Below are positions 1 to 7,611 of a DNA stretch of 13,677 bases, piece after piece. A program made the translations under genes and the position numbers. Source of the stretch: JADHUC01 sp964617665 (GTDB taxonomy: Bacteria > Planctomycetota > Planctomycetia > Pirellulales > Pirellulaceae). How positions within the stretch are numbered: the first letter of the stretch is position 1; the number at the start of each line of letters is the position of its first letter. Location: positions 1 through 13,677 of the forward strand of contig CAZUAH010000372.1 of NCBI GenBank assembly GCA_964617665.1. Reading direction: 5' to 3'. Under the pieces are notes generated by a model that was given only the letters and a program-made list of their open reading frames with translations, made no database searches and had not been told where the DNA came from.

Positions 1-59
1 TTGGGCCGTCGCGCTAGATCTCTTTTCCAATAGCGGATGAAATATCCGGGTTAGCCGCT

Positions 60-1502
60 TTGGCTGTTGCGACGACCACGCAGTCAGCAGAAGAGCCCAA
101 TGTCCTGTTCATTGCAGTCGACGATCTGAATGACTGGATCGGCTGTATGAAAGGACATCCGCAGGCACTGACTCCGAACTTGGATCGATTGGCGGCGCGC
201 GGCGTGTTGTTTACGAATGCCCATTGTGCTGCACCGGCCTGCAATCCGTCGCGAGCGGCCGTGTTCGCCGGGCAGATGCCGCAGGTCACAGGGGTCTGGT
301 CGAATCGGAGCGGTCCGATTGACCGACTGTACCCAAATGCCAACCTGCTGCCAAAAACCTTTTCGCAGGCTGGTTACCAAACACTTGGAACCGGGAAGCT
401 ATTACACTCGCGAGGAAAAGCAGCGTTCGACGAGTACTTCGGCACGGAACAGCGATGGAGCCCATTGTCGAAGAAGGCAGTCCAATACACGGATGAAGAA
501 CTGCCAAGCAAGGGCACCGACAATCCACGTCACGTAACAAACGATAGCATCGGGCGCGAGGTGATCTTGCCGTTGAACAGAATGCCTTCGGACCGAGGAC
601 CAGATCGCCATGACGGCGAATCCTTCGACTGGGGACCATGGGACGTTCCCGATTCCGACTTCGGTGACACACAAATCACCGATTGGGCGATCGAGAAGAT
701 CAAGCGGGCTCACGACAAGCCAATCTTCCTCGGCGTTGGCTACTACCGACCGCATATCCCGCTGTGGGCTCCGAAGCGATTCTTCGATCGTTTTGCCGAT
801 TCCCCCGGCGAGCTGCCGCCGATCAAGGATGATGACTTGGATGACTTAAGCGAGATCGCCAAACGCTGGGCCCTCGAACCGGTGACTGCAGGCAGTCACG
901 GGACGGTCGTGAAGCACAAGCAATGGCGCGATGCGGTCGAGGCTTACCTCGTGTGCGTCACATATGTCGATTACGAAATCGGTCGACTGCTGGACGCACT
1001 GGCCAGCTCTTCCATCGGCGACAACACGGCAATCGTGCTGTGGTCCGATCATGGTTGGCATTTGGGCGAGAAACAGCATTGGGGCAAGTGGACCGGATGG
1101 GAACGATCCACCAAGGTTCCGTTGATCATCGTTCCACCAAAGAACGTGGCCGATCACTTCGCTGCCGCTGGATCGCGCTGTGACCAACCGGTAGGCCTGA
1201 TCGACATCTATCCCACACTCGCGGACCTCTGCGCCATCGACGCACCTGACAACCTCGACGGCCAGTCGCTCGTACCGTTGTTGCGCGAACCCGAACGCAG
1301 CACTGGTCGAGCCGTTCTCACCACGTTCGATCCGAGCAATGTGTCTGTCCGTACGGAACGTTGGCGATACATACGATACGCCGATGGCTCTGAGGAGTTG
1401 TATGACCTCGACAATGATCCCGATGAGTGGAACAACCTTGCCGATTCGGTTGACCACACGGAAACAAAGAAACGACTGATCGAGAAACTCAAACGTCTGT
1501 AG
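60..1502 (+). CDS. Sulfatase (iduronate-2-sulfatase-like), N-terminus uncertain
   Basis: Type I sulfatase that hydrolyses sulfate esters, probably on a polysaccharide outside the cytoplasm or in the periplasm. With the TTG at 60 as residue 1, the metal-binding Asp pair is D21-D22 (AVDDLNDW). The CxPSR signature CNPSR has C61 as the residue converted to formylglycine. The second metal/active-site block is SDHGWHLGEKQHWGKW, with D330, H331, H340 and K343. The C-terminal LYDLDNDPDEWNNLA is the usual sulfatase ending, so the gene is complete at the 3' end. The TTG start is unconvincing: it has no Shine-Dalgarno site, and the reading just before it (LAALAVATTTQSAEEPNVLF) looks like the end of a signal peptide. 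The frame is closed by TAG at 15-17, and the ATG at 37 runs into TAG in another frame. The real N-terminus is therefore either frameshifted or spoiled by the contig edge. It is followed 42 bp later by a glycoside hydrolase, probably in one operon. Family is certain; the substrate is not. Confidence 0.93.
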   Translation: MAVATTTQSAEEPNVLFIAVDDLNDWIGCMKGHPQALTPNLDRLAARGVLFTNAHCAAPACNPSRAAVFAGQMPQVTGVWSNRSGPIDRLYPNANLLPKTFSQAGYQTLGTGKLLHSRGKAAFDEYFGTEQRWSPLSKKAVQYTDEELPSKGTDNPRHVTNDSIGREVILPLNRMPSDRGPDRHDGESFDWGPWDVPDSDFGDTQITDWAIEKIKRAHDKPIFLGVGYYRPHIPLWAPKRFFDRFADSPGELPPIKDDDLDDLSEIAKRWALEPVTAGSHGTVVKHKQWRDAVEAYLVCVTYVDYEIGRLLDALASSSIGDNTAIVLWSDHGWHLGEKQHWGKWTGWERSTKVPLIIVPPKNVADHFAAAGSRCDQPVGLIDIYPTLADLCAIDAPDNLDGQSLVPLLREPERSTGRAVLTTFDPSNVSVRTERWRYIRYADGSEELYDLDNDPDEWNNLADSVDHTETKKRLIEKLKRL

Positions 1503-1544
1503 ACCACGCCAAACGAGATTCGTTAAGACCGAGGCTTATTCCAC

Positions 1545-3239
1545 ATGTCAGCAAAGCAACTGGTTATCCACCGTAATCTAGCGAAGGGAATCTGCGCACT
1601 TTTCACGATTGGCACACTCTGTGCGATAGTCGACGCACAAGTCGCGAGCGCAGATGAGGTGTACACCGTCAACCGCAAACCACCGACCGATGGACGGGTC
1701 GGCGCCAACTACACTCCGGCTTACGCAGTCAACCAAGTGCAATTCTGGCACGATTTCCGAGCCGACATCGTAGAGAAGGAACTGGCAGCGGCACAGGAGT
1801 ATTTCGGAATATCGACGTTACGCGTCTACCTGCACAACATCAACTTCGATGAAGAAAAGGAGACGTTTCTGACCAACATCGAACGGTTCTTGCAGATATG
1901 CGACCGGCATGGGATTAAGCCGGGTTTCGTGTTCTTTGATGATTGCCATCGGCACGAGGGCATCTTTCTCGACAAACCGACCGAACCGGTCAAGGGTTAT
2001 CACAATGGGCGTTGGGCCGCCTGTCCTCAGGATCGTGATCGTGATCCCGAAGAACCGGAGAGGTTCAAGCCTTACGTGCAGGCGGCGATCCGAGCGCATC
2101 GCGACGACCGGCGCGTGTTGTGGTGGGAGATCTTCAATGAGCCGCATTTGAAGTCACCCTACTCGGCCCGTCTCCGCAAGCTCGGCTACGCCTGGGCCAA
2201 GGAAGTGGCGCCGGTGCAACCGGTGATCTCCTGCTGGGACGACAACGAGGCCACCGACATCGTCGACGCTCACAACTACCGGGCCGCCTTTACACGCTGG
2301 GACCAGCAGGCAGACGTCAATCCTGCCAAGGGCTGTGTCTTTACCGAGGCCGGTGCTCGATGGTACGCGCCGCGGCCGAGCAACGGTGAGCCCTGCGAGG
2401 TGATCCACTGGCTCCAGTCTCGCAAGGACACCAACAAGTACGTTCCCGGCGTGTACTTATGTTGGGAACTGATGGTGGGCAATTCCAACTGCCGGTGGTA
2501 CTGGGGTACGCCGGAAGGTACGCCCGAGCCGACCGTGCCGTGGTGCGGCCTCATGTGGCCGGATGCCACACCCGTTTCGTTGGCCGAGGCCGAGGCCGTT
2601 CGCCGTTACGTGACCGGTCAATCGCGGGCCCTGTTTTTCGACGACTTCCAAGACGCGCCGTCGCCACCAAGTCGCCCTGGCTGGACGACTTACGGCGGGC
2701 CCGGTCAGGACGGAAGCGGATACCTATCGGTCGAGGCCGGTACGAAGATGGTGGCTGGCGACGTGAAGTGGACCGACTATGTGTTGGAGGGCCGGGTGAT
2801 GCTCCGGTCCGACGACAGGGGCAACGCCGGGTTGATTTTTCGCGCGCGCGATCCAGGCCCCGGCTATGACGAGATGCGCGGTTACTACGTCGGATTCGAC
2901 GCGCAAAAGCTCTACCTCGGCAAGATGGAGAACAACTGGCAGCCCCTGGCCGAATTCGACCTGGACAAGCTTGACTGCAAGACGATACCAGGTGTGTGGA
3001 ATCAAATCCGCGTGGCGGTCGAGGGGCCTCGGATCCGTGTGTGGTTCAACCGCATGCACCCTTCGGCCGATCCGGATCAAGGCTTGCGGATCGACATTAC
3101 TGACGAGAAGAACCCGATCCTCTCCGGAGCCATCGGCGTTCGAGCCCATCGCGTACCAGCCTGGTTCGACAACATTGTCGCATTGCCGCTGGACGCACAG
3201 CCTCCGTCTGCCAAGGCCGATGCGCAGCCCCACCCTTGA
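1545..3239 (+). CDS. Secreted GH5-like (clan A) glycoside hydrolase with C-terminal lectin-like domain
   Basis: 564 residues. The ATG is preceded by GAGG at 1531-1534. Residues 1-36 form a signal peptide ending ASA, with likely cleavage before D37. Residues about 50-350 are a TIM-barrel glycosidase of the sort often labelled cellulase or 1,4-beta-xylanase. The acid/base is E199 in WEIFNEPH after strand 4, and the likely nucleophile is E268 in VFTEAGARWY after strand 7. The barrel ends with a PDATPVSLAEAEAVRRY segment typical of this group. From about residue 363 (LFFDDF) to about 550 there is a concanavalin-A-like sandwich of the DUF1080/LamG/CBM66 kind, with the pattern DYVLEGRVML, NAGLIFRA, GYYVGF, WNQIRVAV, GAIGVRA and WFDNI. 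Such domains usually bind sugars. With the sulfatase 42 bp upstream this suggests joint attack on a sulfated glycan. The exact GH family and linkage cannot be told from sequence alone. Confidence 0.88.
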   Translation: MSAKQLVIHRNLAKGICALFTIGTLCAIVDAQVASADEVYTVNRKPPTDGRVGANYTPAYAVNQVQFWHDFRADIVEKELAAAQEYFGISTLRVYLHNINFDEEKETFLTNIERFLQICDRHGIKPGFVFFDDCHRHEGIFLDKPTEPVKGYHNGRWAACPQDRDRDPEEPERFKPYVQAAIRAHRDDRRVLWWEIFNEPHLKSPYSARLRKLGYAWAKEVAPVQPVISCWDDNEATDIVDAHNYRAAFTRWDQQADVNPAKGCVFTEAGARWYAPRPSNGEPCEVIHWLQSRKDTNKYVPGVYLCWELMVGNSNCRWYWGTPEGTPEPTVPWCGLMWPDATPVSLAEAEAVRRYVTGQSRALFFDDFQDAPSPPSRPGWTTYGGPGQDGSGYLSVEAGTKMVAGDVKWTDYVLEGRVMLRSDDRGNAGLIFRARDPGPGYDEMRGYYVGFDAQKLYLGKMENNWQPLAEFDLDKLDCKTIPGVWNQIRVAVEGPRIRVWFNRMHPSADPDQGLRIDITDEKNPILSGAIGVRAHRVPAWFDNIVALPLDAQPPSAKADAQPHP

Positions 3240-3670
3240 CGTTTCCATTCGGTAAGCCTGCAATCCTTGCTATTCGGGCTGGTGAAACGCGGTGCGCAAA
3301 CCGAGCTAAACTTGGCGCAGGCCCCTATTTCGAGTAGGGTATAGGTAGTGGTCAGCAACGTTGTCGGGCGTTGTGTGCACTCTTCTTATCTGCTCGATCC
3401 GTCTTTCACACCGGCGACGTCGTTTGGCCGATTCTCCTCTAGGTGTTTGGCCATGCGCTGGGTACTTACCAACCCGGTGTGGCTCGGCGTGCCATTGTCG
3501 GCGTGCGTTCTCGTCGCCGCCATCGTGCGCGAGCAGTCTTGCTGTGTGTGTCCCCGTGCGCGCGGACCTCCTTTGCGATCAGGCCGGTAGTGCCGTGATC
3601 CTCTCAAATACCCCTCACTTCAATTTCCTATTTGTCGTTTGGTGTTCCTTGCTCTGAAAGGAGAACTACC
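3240..3670. other. Intergenic stretch and probable promoter/leader of the membrane protein gene
   Basis: About 430 bp with no convincing gene. Short open frames here lack ribosome sites and have arginine/serine/cysteine-rich compositions typical of shadow frames. A small hairpin (CCCTA at 3323-3327 pairing with TAGGG at 3335-3339, 7-nt loop) lies about 85 bp after the hydrolase stop but has no T-tract, so I do not call it a terminator. The last 70 bp are T- and pyrimidine-rich and lead into a strong ribosome site. I see no confident -35/-10 pair. Confidence 0.5.
3657..3663 (+). promoter_or_regulatory. Shine-Dalgarno site that fixes the membrane protein start
   Basis: AAAGGAG lies 7 nt before the ATG at 3671. 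The frame is open back to a TTG at 3632, but that start has no ribosome site, so 3671 is chosen. Confidence 0.85.
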
Positions 3671-5335
3671 ATGATTTCCCGGGAACGATTGCCCGGGTTG
3701 GTCAGATTCATCTATACACACAATCCTTTCTATCTGATCAGCGCCGGTTTGATGCTGTACGGAATCTACGTCGCCTTTGGATCGAAAGATGCAAAGGTTG
3801 ACGATCCGTGGCTCTTGATTATGTCGTTGTGCGGATACACCGCACTGATGGCGGTTGCGGCTTTTTTGGTCATCAAGCTTGGTCGAGTCTGGGAAGACGC
3901 ACGATCCATCGTCCTTATTCTATTGCTTCAATTCGCCGCGCTTTCCATGAGCTTTGACGAAATCTGTGCCGTCTCGTCTGGAACGGCCTTTCGGTTGTTG
4001 TTGTTCGGCTTCTGCTTCTCGGCGCTTGTCTCCGAGGGGCTGCTATCCGGCTTGGGAATCAGGTTTCCGGCTTTGTTTCGGACGCCTTATTACTTGATCT
4101 TGGGCCTGTTCTTCTTCTATCCGCTGTGCCTTTCGCCGAAACTGACGGAAGCGTCCGTGGCCGCAATAACTTGGCGGATCTATCTGTTTCCAGCGCTGGC
4201 GGGTCTCGCGTTTCTGACACTGATTCCTGCCTTGCGCCGTGGTGCGGCTTTCGTTGCCAAGAACGGCACGCCGTGGCCATGGCCTTGGTTTCCCTGGACG
4301 GCGTTCGGCTTTCTTGCGTTTGCCGTAGGCGTACGGTCCTATGTCTTGTCCCAGTCGTTCAACATCATGGGGCTGCAGAACGGTTTCGGGGCCTATTATC
4401 TCGTGCCCTTTCTGTTCGCTTTGCTGTTGCTGTTGCTTGAACTGTCCGTCGTCCAGCGATGGAGAGGACTTCAGGTCATGCTCATGGGCCTCGCGCCCGT
4501 CCTGTTGGTGCTCTCGATCCCCATGGGCGACAACTACGTTTACCGTAGGTTTCTGGACATGCTTCAGCAGACCGCGGGATCTCCGGTCTGGCTGGCACTC
4601 TTGGGTCTGGTGGCCTTCTATGGCTATAGCTGGTATCGAAGGCTATTGGGAGCAGAACTTGGTTTGGTCGCCATGCTGGCCCTATTAATCATCGTGGACC
4701 GGCAGACGGTGGGCCTTGAAACGCTCAGCACTCTGAATTGGTGGCCGCTGGCAACAATTGGCGGCCTTCAACTCGTGTTGGCCGCCAACGGAGGTGGCTC
4801 CCGGCGATGCGCCGCATCCTGTCTTTGTCTCATCGGCGCATCCACGATCGCGTGGCACGATACGCAGTTTACGGCGTTGGGCGGTGTGTTTCCCTTTCAT
4901 CTGCTGATGGCCGGTGTCCTTGTGACCGGCTGGATCTATCGCGATCGGTTTGCAGCATTCCTTCGCAAAGCGGGCATCGCACTAGCAGCGTTCGGCGTGA
5001 CGGTGGCAATCGCCTCGATCGGGTTCGTAGAGATTTCCGAGCTGGCGCGACTGGGCTACTTGCTCGCCATGACCATCATCGCCGGGATCTACTGGTGGCT
5101 GGTCACAGAGAAGTGGTGGCTGTATGCCGCGTTGGCGCATGCGGTGGTGACGTGGTTCGCCGGCCTTTGGGCGTCGTACGGGGTGCTCAACACGCAACTC
5201 GGTTCGGATTCGCTGACTCCACTGGCCTTGGGCGCGGCAAGTTTCGTGATCGCAACAGCAATCAGTGCGATAAAAGGCGGTCTTGTGAAACGCCTGCAAG
5301 ATCGGCTGACGACGTGTCGCGTTCTGCAGCGATAA
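3671..5335 (+). CDS. Large polytopic membrane protein, function unknown
   Basis: 554 residues from the ATG at 3671. The protein is almost entirely hydrophobic helices: I count roughly 13 to 15 transmembrane segments, beginning at about residues 18-36, 48-70, 78-97 and 106-127 and continuing to about 530, joined by very short loops. The N-terminus RFIYTHNPFYLISAGLMLYG and the segment DARSIVLILLLQFAALSMSF look like conserved landmarks that I associate with hypothetical membrane proteins of planctomycetes. I see no ATP-binding, redox or protease motif and no long soluble domain. A tryptophan/proline-rich patch (PWPWPWFPW, about residues 199-207) sits before one helix. The gene stands alone with a long leader and is closed by a strong terminator 33 bp after the stop. 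It could be a transporter, a polymerase/flippase-like protein or a sensor; I cannot choose between these. Confidence 0.88.
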   Translation: MISRERLPGLVRFIYTHNPFYLISAGLMLYGIYVAFGSKDAKVDDPWLLIMSLCGYTALMAVAAFLVIKLGRVWEDARSIVLILLLQFAALSMSFDEICAVSSGTAFRLLLFGFCFSALVSEGLLSGLGIRFPALFRTPYYLILGLFFFYPLCLSPKLTEASVAAITWRIYLFPALAGLAFLTLIPALRRGAAFVAKNGTPWPWPWFPWTAFGFLAFAVGVRSYVLSQSFNIMGLQNGFGAYYLVPFLFALLLLLLELSVVQRWRGLQVMLMGLAPVLLVLSIPMGDNYVYRRFLDMLQQTAGSPVWLALLGLVAFYGYSWYRRLLGAELGLVAMLALLIIVDRQTVGLETLSTLNWWPLATIGGLQLVLAANGGGSRRCAASCLCLIGASTIAWHDTQFTALGGVFPFHLLMAGVLVTGWIYRDRFAAFLRKAGIALAAFGVTVAIASIGFVEISELARLGYLLAMTIIAGIYWWLVTEKWWLYAALAHAVVTWFAGLWASYGVLNTQLGSDSLTPLALGAASFVIATAISAIKGGLVKRLQDRLTTCRVLQR

Positions 5336-5367
5336 TTCGAAGCAGAACCGACTTGCTGACCTCTGCG

Positions 5368-5398
5368 AAAGCCCGGCTATCTGAAACGGCCGGGCTTT
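5368..5398. terminator. Bidirectional rho-independent terminator between convergent genes
   Basis: A perfect 10-bp stem, AAAGCCCGGC (5368-5377) with GCCGGGCTTT (5389-5398), has an 11-nt loop and an additional possible T-G pair at the loop base. It is followed on + by CTTTC and flanked by A/T runs on both sides, so it can work for the upstream membrane protein gene and for the TSUP gene arriving from the right. It lies 33 bp after one stop codon and 22 bp from the other. Confidence 0.9.
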
Positions 5399-5419
5399 CT
5401 TTCATGCGCACCGAACGCG

Positions 5420-6160
5420 TTACCACAAAACCATGCGCAATGCAGCCAAGGCGGCCAAAGACAACACGATCGTGTTGAAGACAGCTTGCGGAATCCGCTT
5501 CAGCACCAACACGCCGACAATCGCCCCGACGACGACCACGGGAACAAGCATCGCATCGAGCTGCAGCGTCGACGGCGTAATCATATCGAGGCTCAGGAAG
5601 AACGGAATCTTGCTTAGATTCACGATGAAGAAGAACCAGGCGGCTGTTCCAAGGAACTCGTGCTTGTCCAACCGTTTGCTGATCAGGTAGATACTCATCA
5701 CCGGCCCGGCCGCATTGCCTACGGCCGTGCCGAAGCCGGCCAGGACGCCGGTCGTGGCGATGAACCAACGTCGATCGGGCATCTTATCCCAACCGAATCT
5801 CTGTTGGGCTATCTGCAGGGCCAGCAGCCCGAGGATGATCCCGCCAATCAACACGCGCAAAGGGTCACTTTCCACCTTCCAGAGAACCAGGTACCCCGGA
5901 ACCATGCCAATTGCGACGAAAGGGAACAATTCCAATAAGCGGTCCCAATTGGCGTGTCTGCGATAGTAGGCAAGCGCGAACAGATCGCCGAAAAGCAGTA
6001 TCGGCAACATCGCGCCAACGGACAAACGCGTCTCCTCACGAAACGCCTCGGCCATCAGTGCCACCGCGGGAATCGCTGCGCCAGGCATTCCCGTCTTCGA
6101 GAAGCCAATCAACAGCGCCGCGCCAGCACCCAGCAAGAAAGTCACGAGGTTCACATGCAT
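5420..6160 (-). CDS. TSUP-family (TauE/SafE) membrane transporter
   Basis: 246 residues from the ATG at 6160. A TTG three bases further upstream is possible but less likely, and neither has a good Shine-Dalgarno site. The protein has about eight hydrophobic segments. The first helix runs into GFSKTGMPGAAIPA, the glycine-rich motif of the sulfite exporter TauE/SafE family, and a second family-typical loop occurs as GVLAGFGTAVGNAAGPVMSIY in the second half, giving the usual inverted-repeat architecture. Length is normal for the family. These proteins move small anions such as sulfite, sulfoacetate or thiosulfate, or organic acids, across the inner membrane. The gene lies 118 bp downstream of the deacetylase-like gene on the same strand and may be read with it. 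The sulfatase nearby makes a sulfur-anion substrate attractive, but that is inference. Confidence 0.92.
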   Translation of the reverse strand: MHVNLVTFLLGAGAALLIGFSKTGMPGAAIPAVALMAEAFREETRLSVGAMLPILLFGDLFALAYYRRHANWDRLLELFPFVAIGMVPGYLVLWKVESDPLRVLIGGIILGLLALQIAQQRFGWDKMPDRRWFIATTGVLAGFGTAVGNAAGPVMSIYLISKRLDKHEFLGTAAWFFFIVNLSKIPFFLSLDMITPSTLQLDAMLVPVVVVGAIVGVLVLKRIPQAVFNTIVLSLAALAALRMVLW

Positions 6161-6166
6161 CAACAG

Positions 6167-6200
6167 AATCGCTCATCGGGCAGGATATTGCGGAGCGATT
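6167..6200. repeat. 8-bp inverted repeat upstream of the TSUP gene
   Basis: AATCGCTC (6167-6174) and GAGCGATT (6193-6200) are perfect inverted copies separated by 18 nt, starting 7 bp upstream of the transporter ATG on the minus strand. It could be a leader hairpin or an operator. An isolated 8-bp repeat may also be chance. Confidence 0.3.
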
Positions 6201-6278
6201 GTAGGAGACACTGTACGACCTGTGCAATGGGATGCGCAATGTGGCCCAAACTCAAAGGGGACCTACAAAGGCCGCTTT

Positions 6279-7463
6279 TCACGCCTTGACTCCAAGGAAA
6301 CCTTCGTGCAGGAAGACTGGTTCGTAGCCGTTTTCCGTCACCCAGCGAATGGCTGTGTCCATGCGTGCCGGATGATCGGGAAGGTGGTTTCGGTAGAAGG
6401 GCCAGAAGTACTGCTCGTGTGTCAACAGATCCATGATCTCGGCGGTATTGGGGTCCTTGGGCAACGGGGCAAGCGTTGGCACGATCCGATCCAATGGCGT
6501 GTTGTTGATTACGATGTCAATTCTCGAGAAGACGATACCGCTCCCGAAATCCTTCCACGCGTCGTGACGAGAAAGATACTCGCTGCGCACATCGTCCAAT
6601 CGATAATTGACGTCCCAAACGCCGCTCGAATTCTTGCGGAAGTACCCGCTCAGCGCGCGCACGCCTCGTTCGTAAAGCGGTTTGTACGTTTCGGGCCGGA
6701 CCATGCCCCAGTGGACCACGGTCGTCGGTGAGTAGGTTTCTTCACCGGCGAAGCGAACGATCTGTTCGCCGATCTTGTCGAAGTCTCGAATAACCTGCTC
6801 GGCCGGTGCATCCTGGTACGGACGCGCCGGCTCGTTCGCATGGGCGTGGAACGCCAATTTCAGCCAATTCGCATTGTCTTTCCATTCGTTTCGGTACCGA
6901 TCCGGAAACTTCGTCAGGTTGAATTCGTCGGCGGTCGTGTAGTAGATGTTCAGCACAAACCGTGCACCATATTTTTCGTGCAGGTCGCGCAACATCTTCA
7001 AATAGAAACACTCGAACAACGACTTGTAGCCCTTCTGCCAGATGTCGCGCAGAAAGAAGCTGTTATCATCGATGGCCACACGATAACGGGGCCGTGAGTT
7101 CCGATCCCACACGACGCGCACTCGCGACTTTCTGAAGCGGGCCCCGCCATTCGTCGTGGCAACGATCTCCGTCTCATGATCGCGCAGCACGACCTTGGCC
7201 GTAAACCGATCACCCTCGCGCTTTGCGGCTACCCCGTTCACCGAAATGGCTTGTCCGAGCGGTGCCTTTCCCGACACGCCTATTCGTAGCCCCCCGTCGA
7301 CTTCGACGCCGTGTCTTCGGTTCAGCACAGCACCATCGAACGGTTCTTCGATCACAACGGCGTCGTCTGAGGCGGCCCGAACTGATCGATCCAACACCAT
7401 CCCAACCGCGCCGGCTGCCGCTGCTTTCAAGAATCCACGCCGCTTCATCGCTTGCCCGCACAT
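6279..7463 (-). CDS. Tat-exported NodB-like polysaccharide deacetylase homologue
   Basis: 394 residues from the ATG at 7463, chosen because GGGAGG lies 7 nt upstream; a start at 7448 would give a shorter Tat leader. Residues 6-35 are a twin-arginine signal (MKRRGFLKAAAAGAVGMVL) ending near VRAAS. About 37-115 is a small beta-rich domain. From about 125 the protein follows a NodB-like pattern: D132-D133 in VAIDDNSFF resembles motif 1, and H206/H208 in LAFHAHANEP resembles the metal-binding H-x-H of motif 2. Further landmarks are SPTTVVHWG and a C-terminal TENGYEPVFLHEGFLG. Similar proteins are common in glycan-degradation loci of Bacteroidetes and planctomycetes and are usually annotated as polysaccharide deacetylases or hypotheticals. 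It is divergent from a dead lyase gene (148 bp between starts), which supports a role in acidic-polysaccharide breakdown. Catalysis itself is not proven by what is visible. Confidence 0.82.
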   Translation of the reverse strand: MCGQAMKRRGFLKAAAAGAVGMVLDRSVRAASDDAVVIEEPFDGAVLNRRHGVEVDGGLRIGVSGKAPLGQAISVNGVAAKREGDRFTAKVVLRDHETEIVATTNGGARFRKSRVRVVWDRNSRPRYRVAIDDNSFFLRDIWQKGYKSLFECFYLKMLRDLHEKYGARFVLNIYYTTADEFNLTKFPDRYRNEWKDNANWLKLAFHAHANEPARPYQDAPAEQVIRDFDKIGEQIVRFAGEETYSPTTVVHWGMVRPETYKPLYERGVRALSGYFRKNSSGVWDVNYRLDDVRSEYLSRHDAWKDFGSGIVFSRIDIVINNTPLDRIVPTLAPLPKDPNTAEIMDLLTHEQYFWPFYRNHLPDHPARMDTAIRWVTENGYEPVFLHEGFLGVKA

Positions 7464-7470
7464 AAGCCTG

Positions 7471-7476
7471 CCTCCC
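7471..7476 (-). promoter_or_regulatory. Shine-Dalgarno site for the deacetylase-like gene
   Basis: On the minus strand GGGAGG lies 7 nt before the ATG at 7463. It decides between three in-frame ATG starts (7478, 7463, 7448). Confidence 0.75.
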
Positions 7477-7611
7477 AATCGCTTGCTGCCACGGATTGTC
7501 GCAAAATCGAACTCCAGCCCTCCGCCAGTTTACCGGACACCATCCTGTATGCAACAATCCATGATGCAAAGAGCCATGCCGACTGTTTGAACTCTTTCGG
7601 AGCAACCGGCT

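Noticed and set aside
3348..3657. Two overlapping small open frames in the 3240-3670 gap
   Set aside because: No ribosome site, odd Cys/Arg/Ser-rich content, and the two frames overlap each other; better explained as non-coding leader.
4738..5478. 246-codon open frame on the + strand
   Set aside because: Out of frame with the membrane protein it overlaps, Arg/Ser/Cys-rich, and it runs across the terminator; a shadow of high-GC coding sequence.
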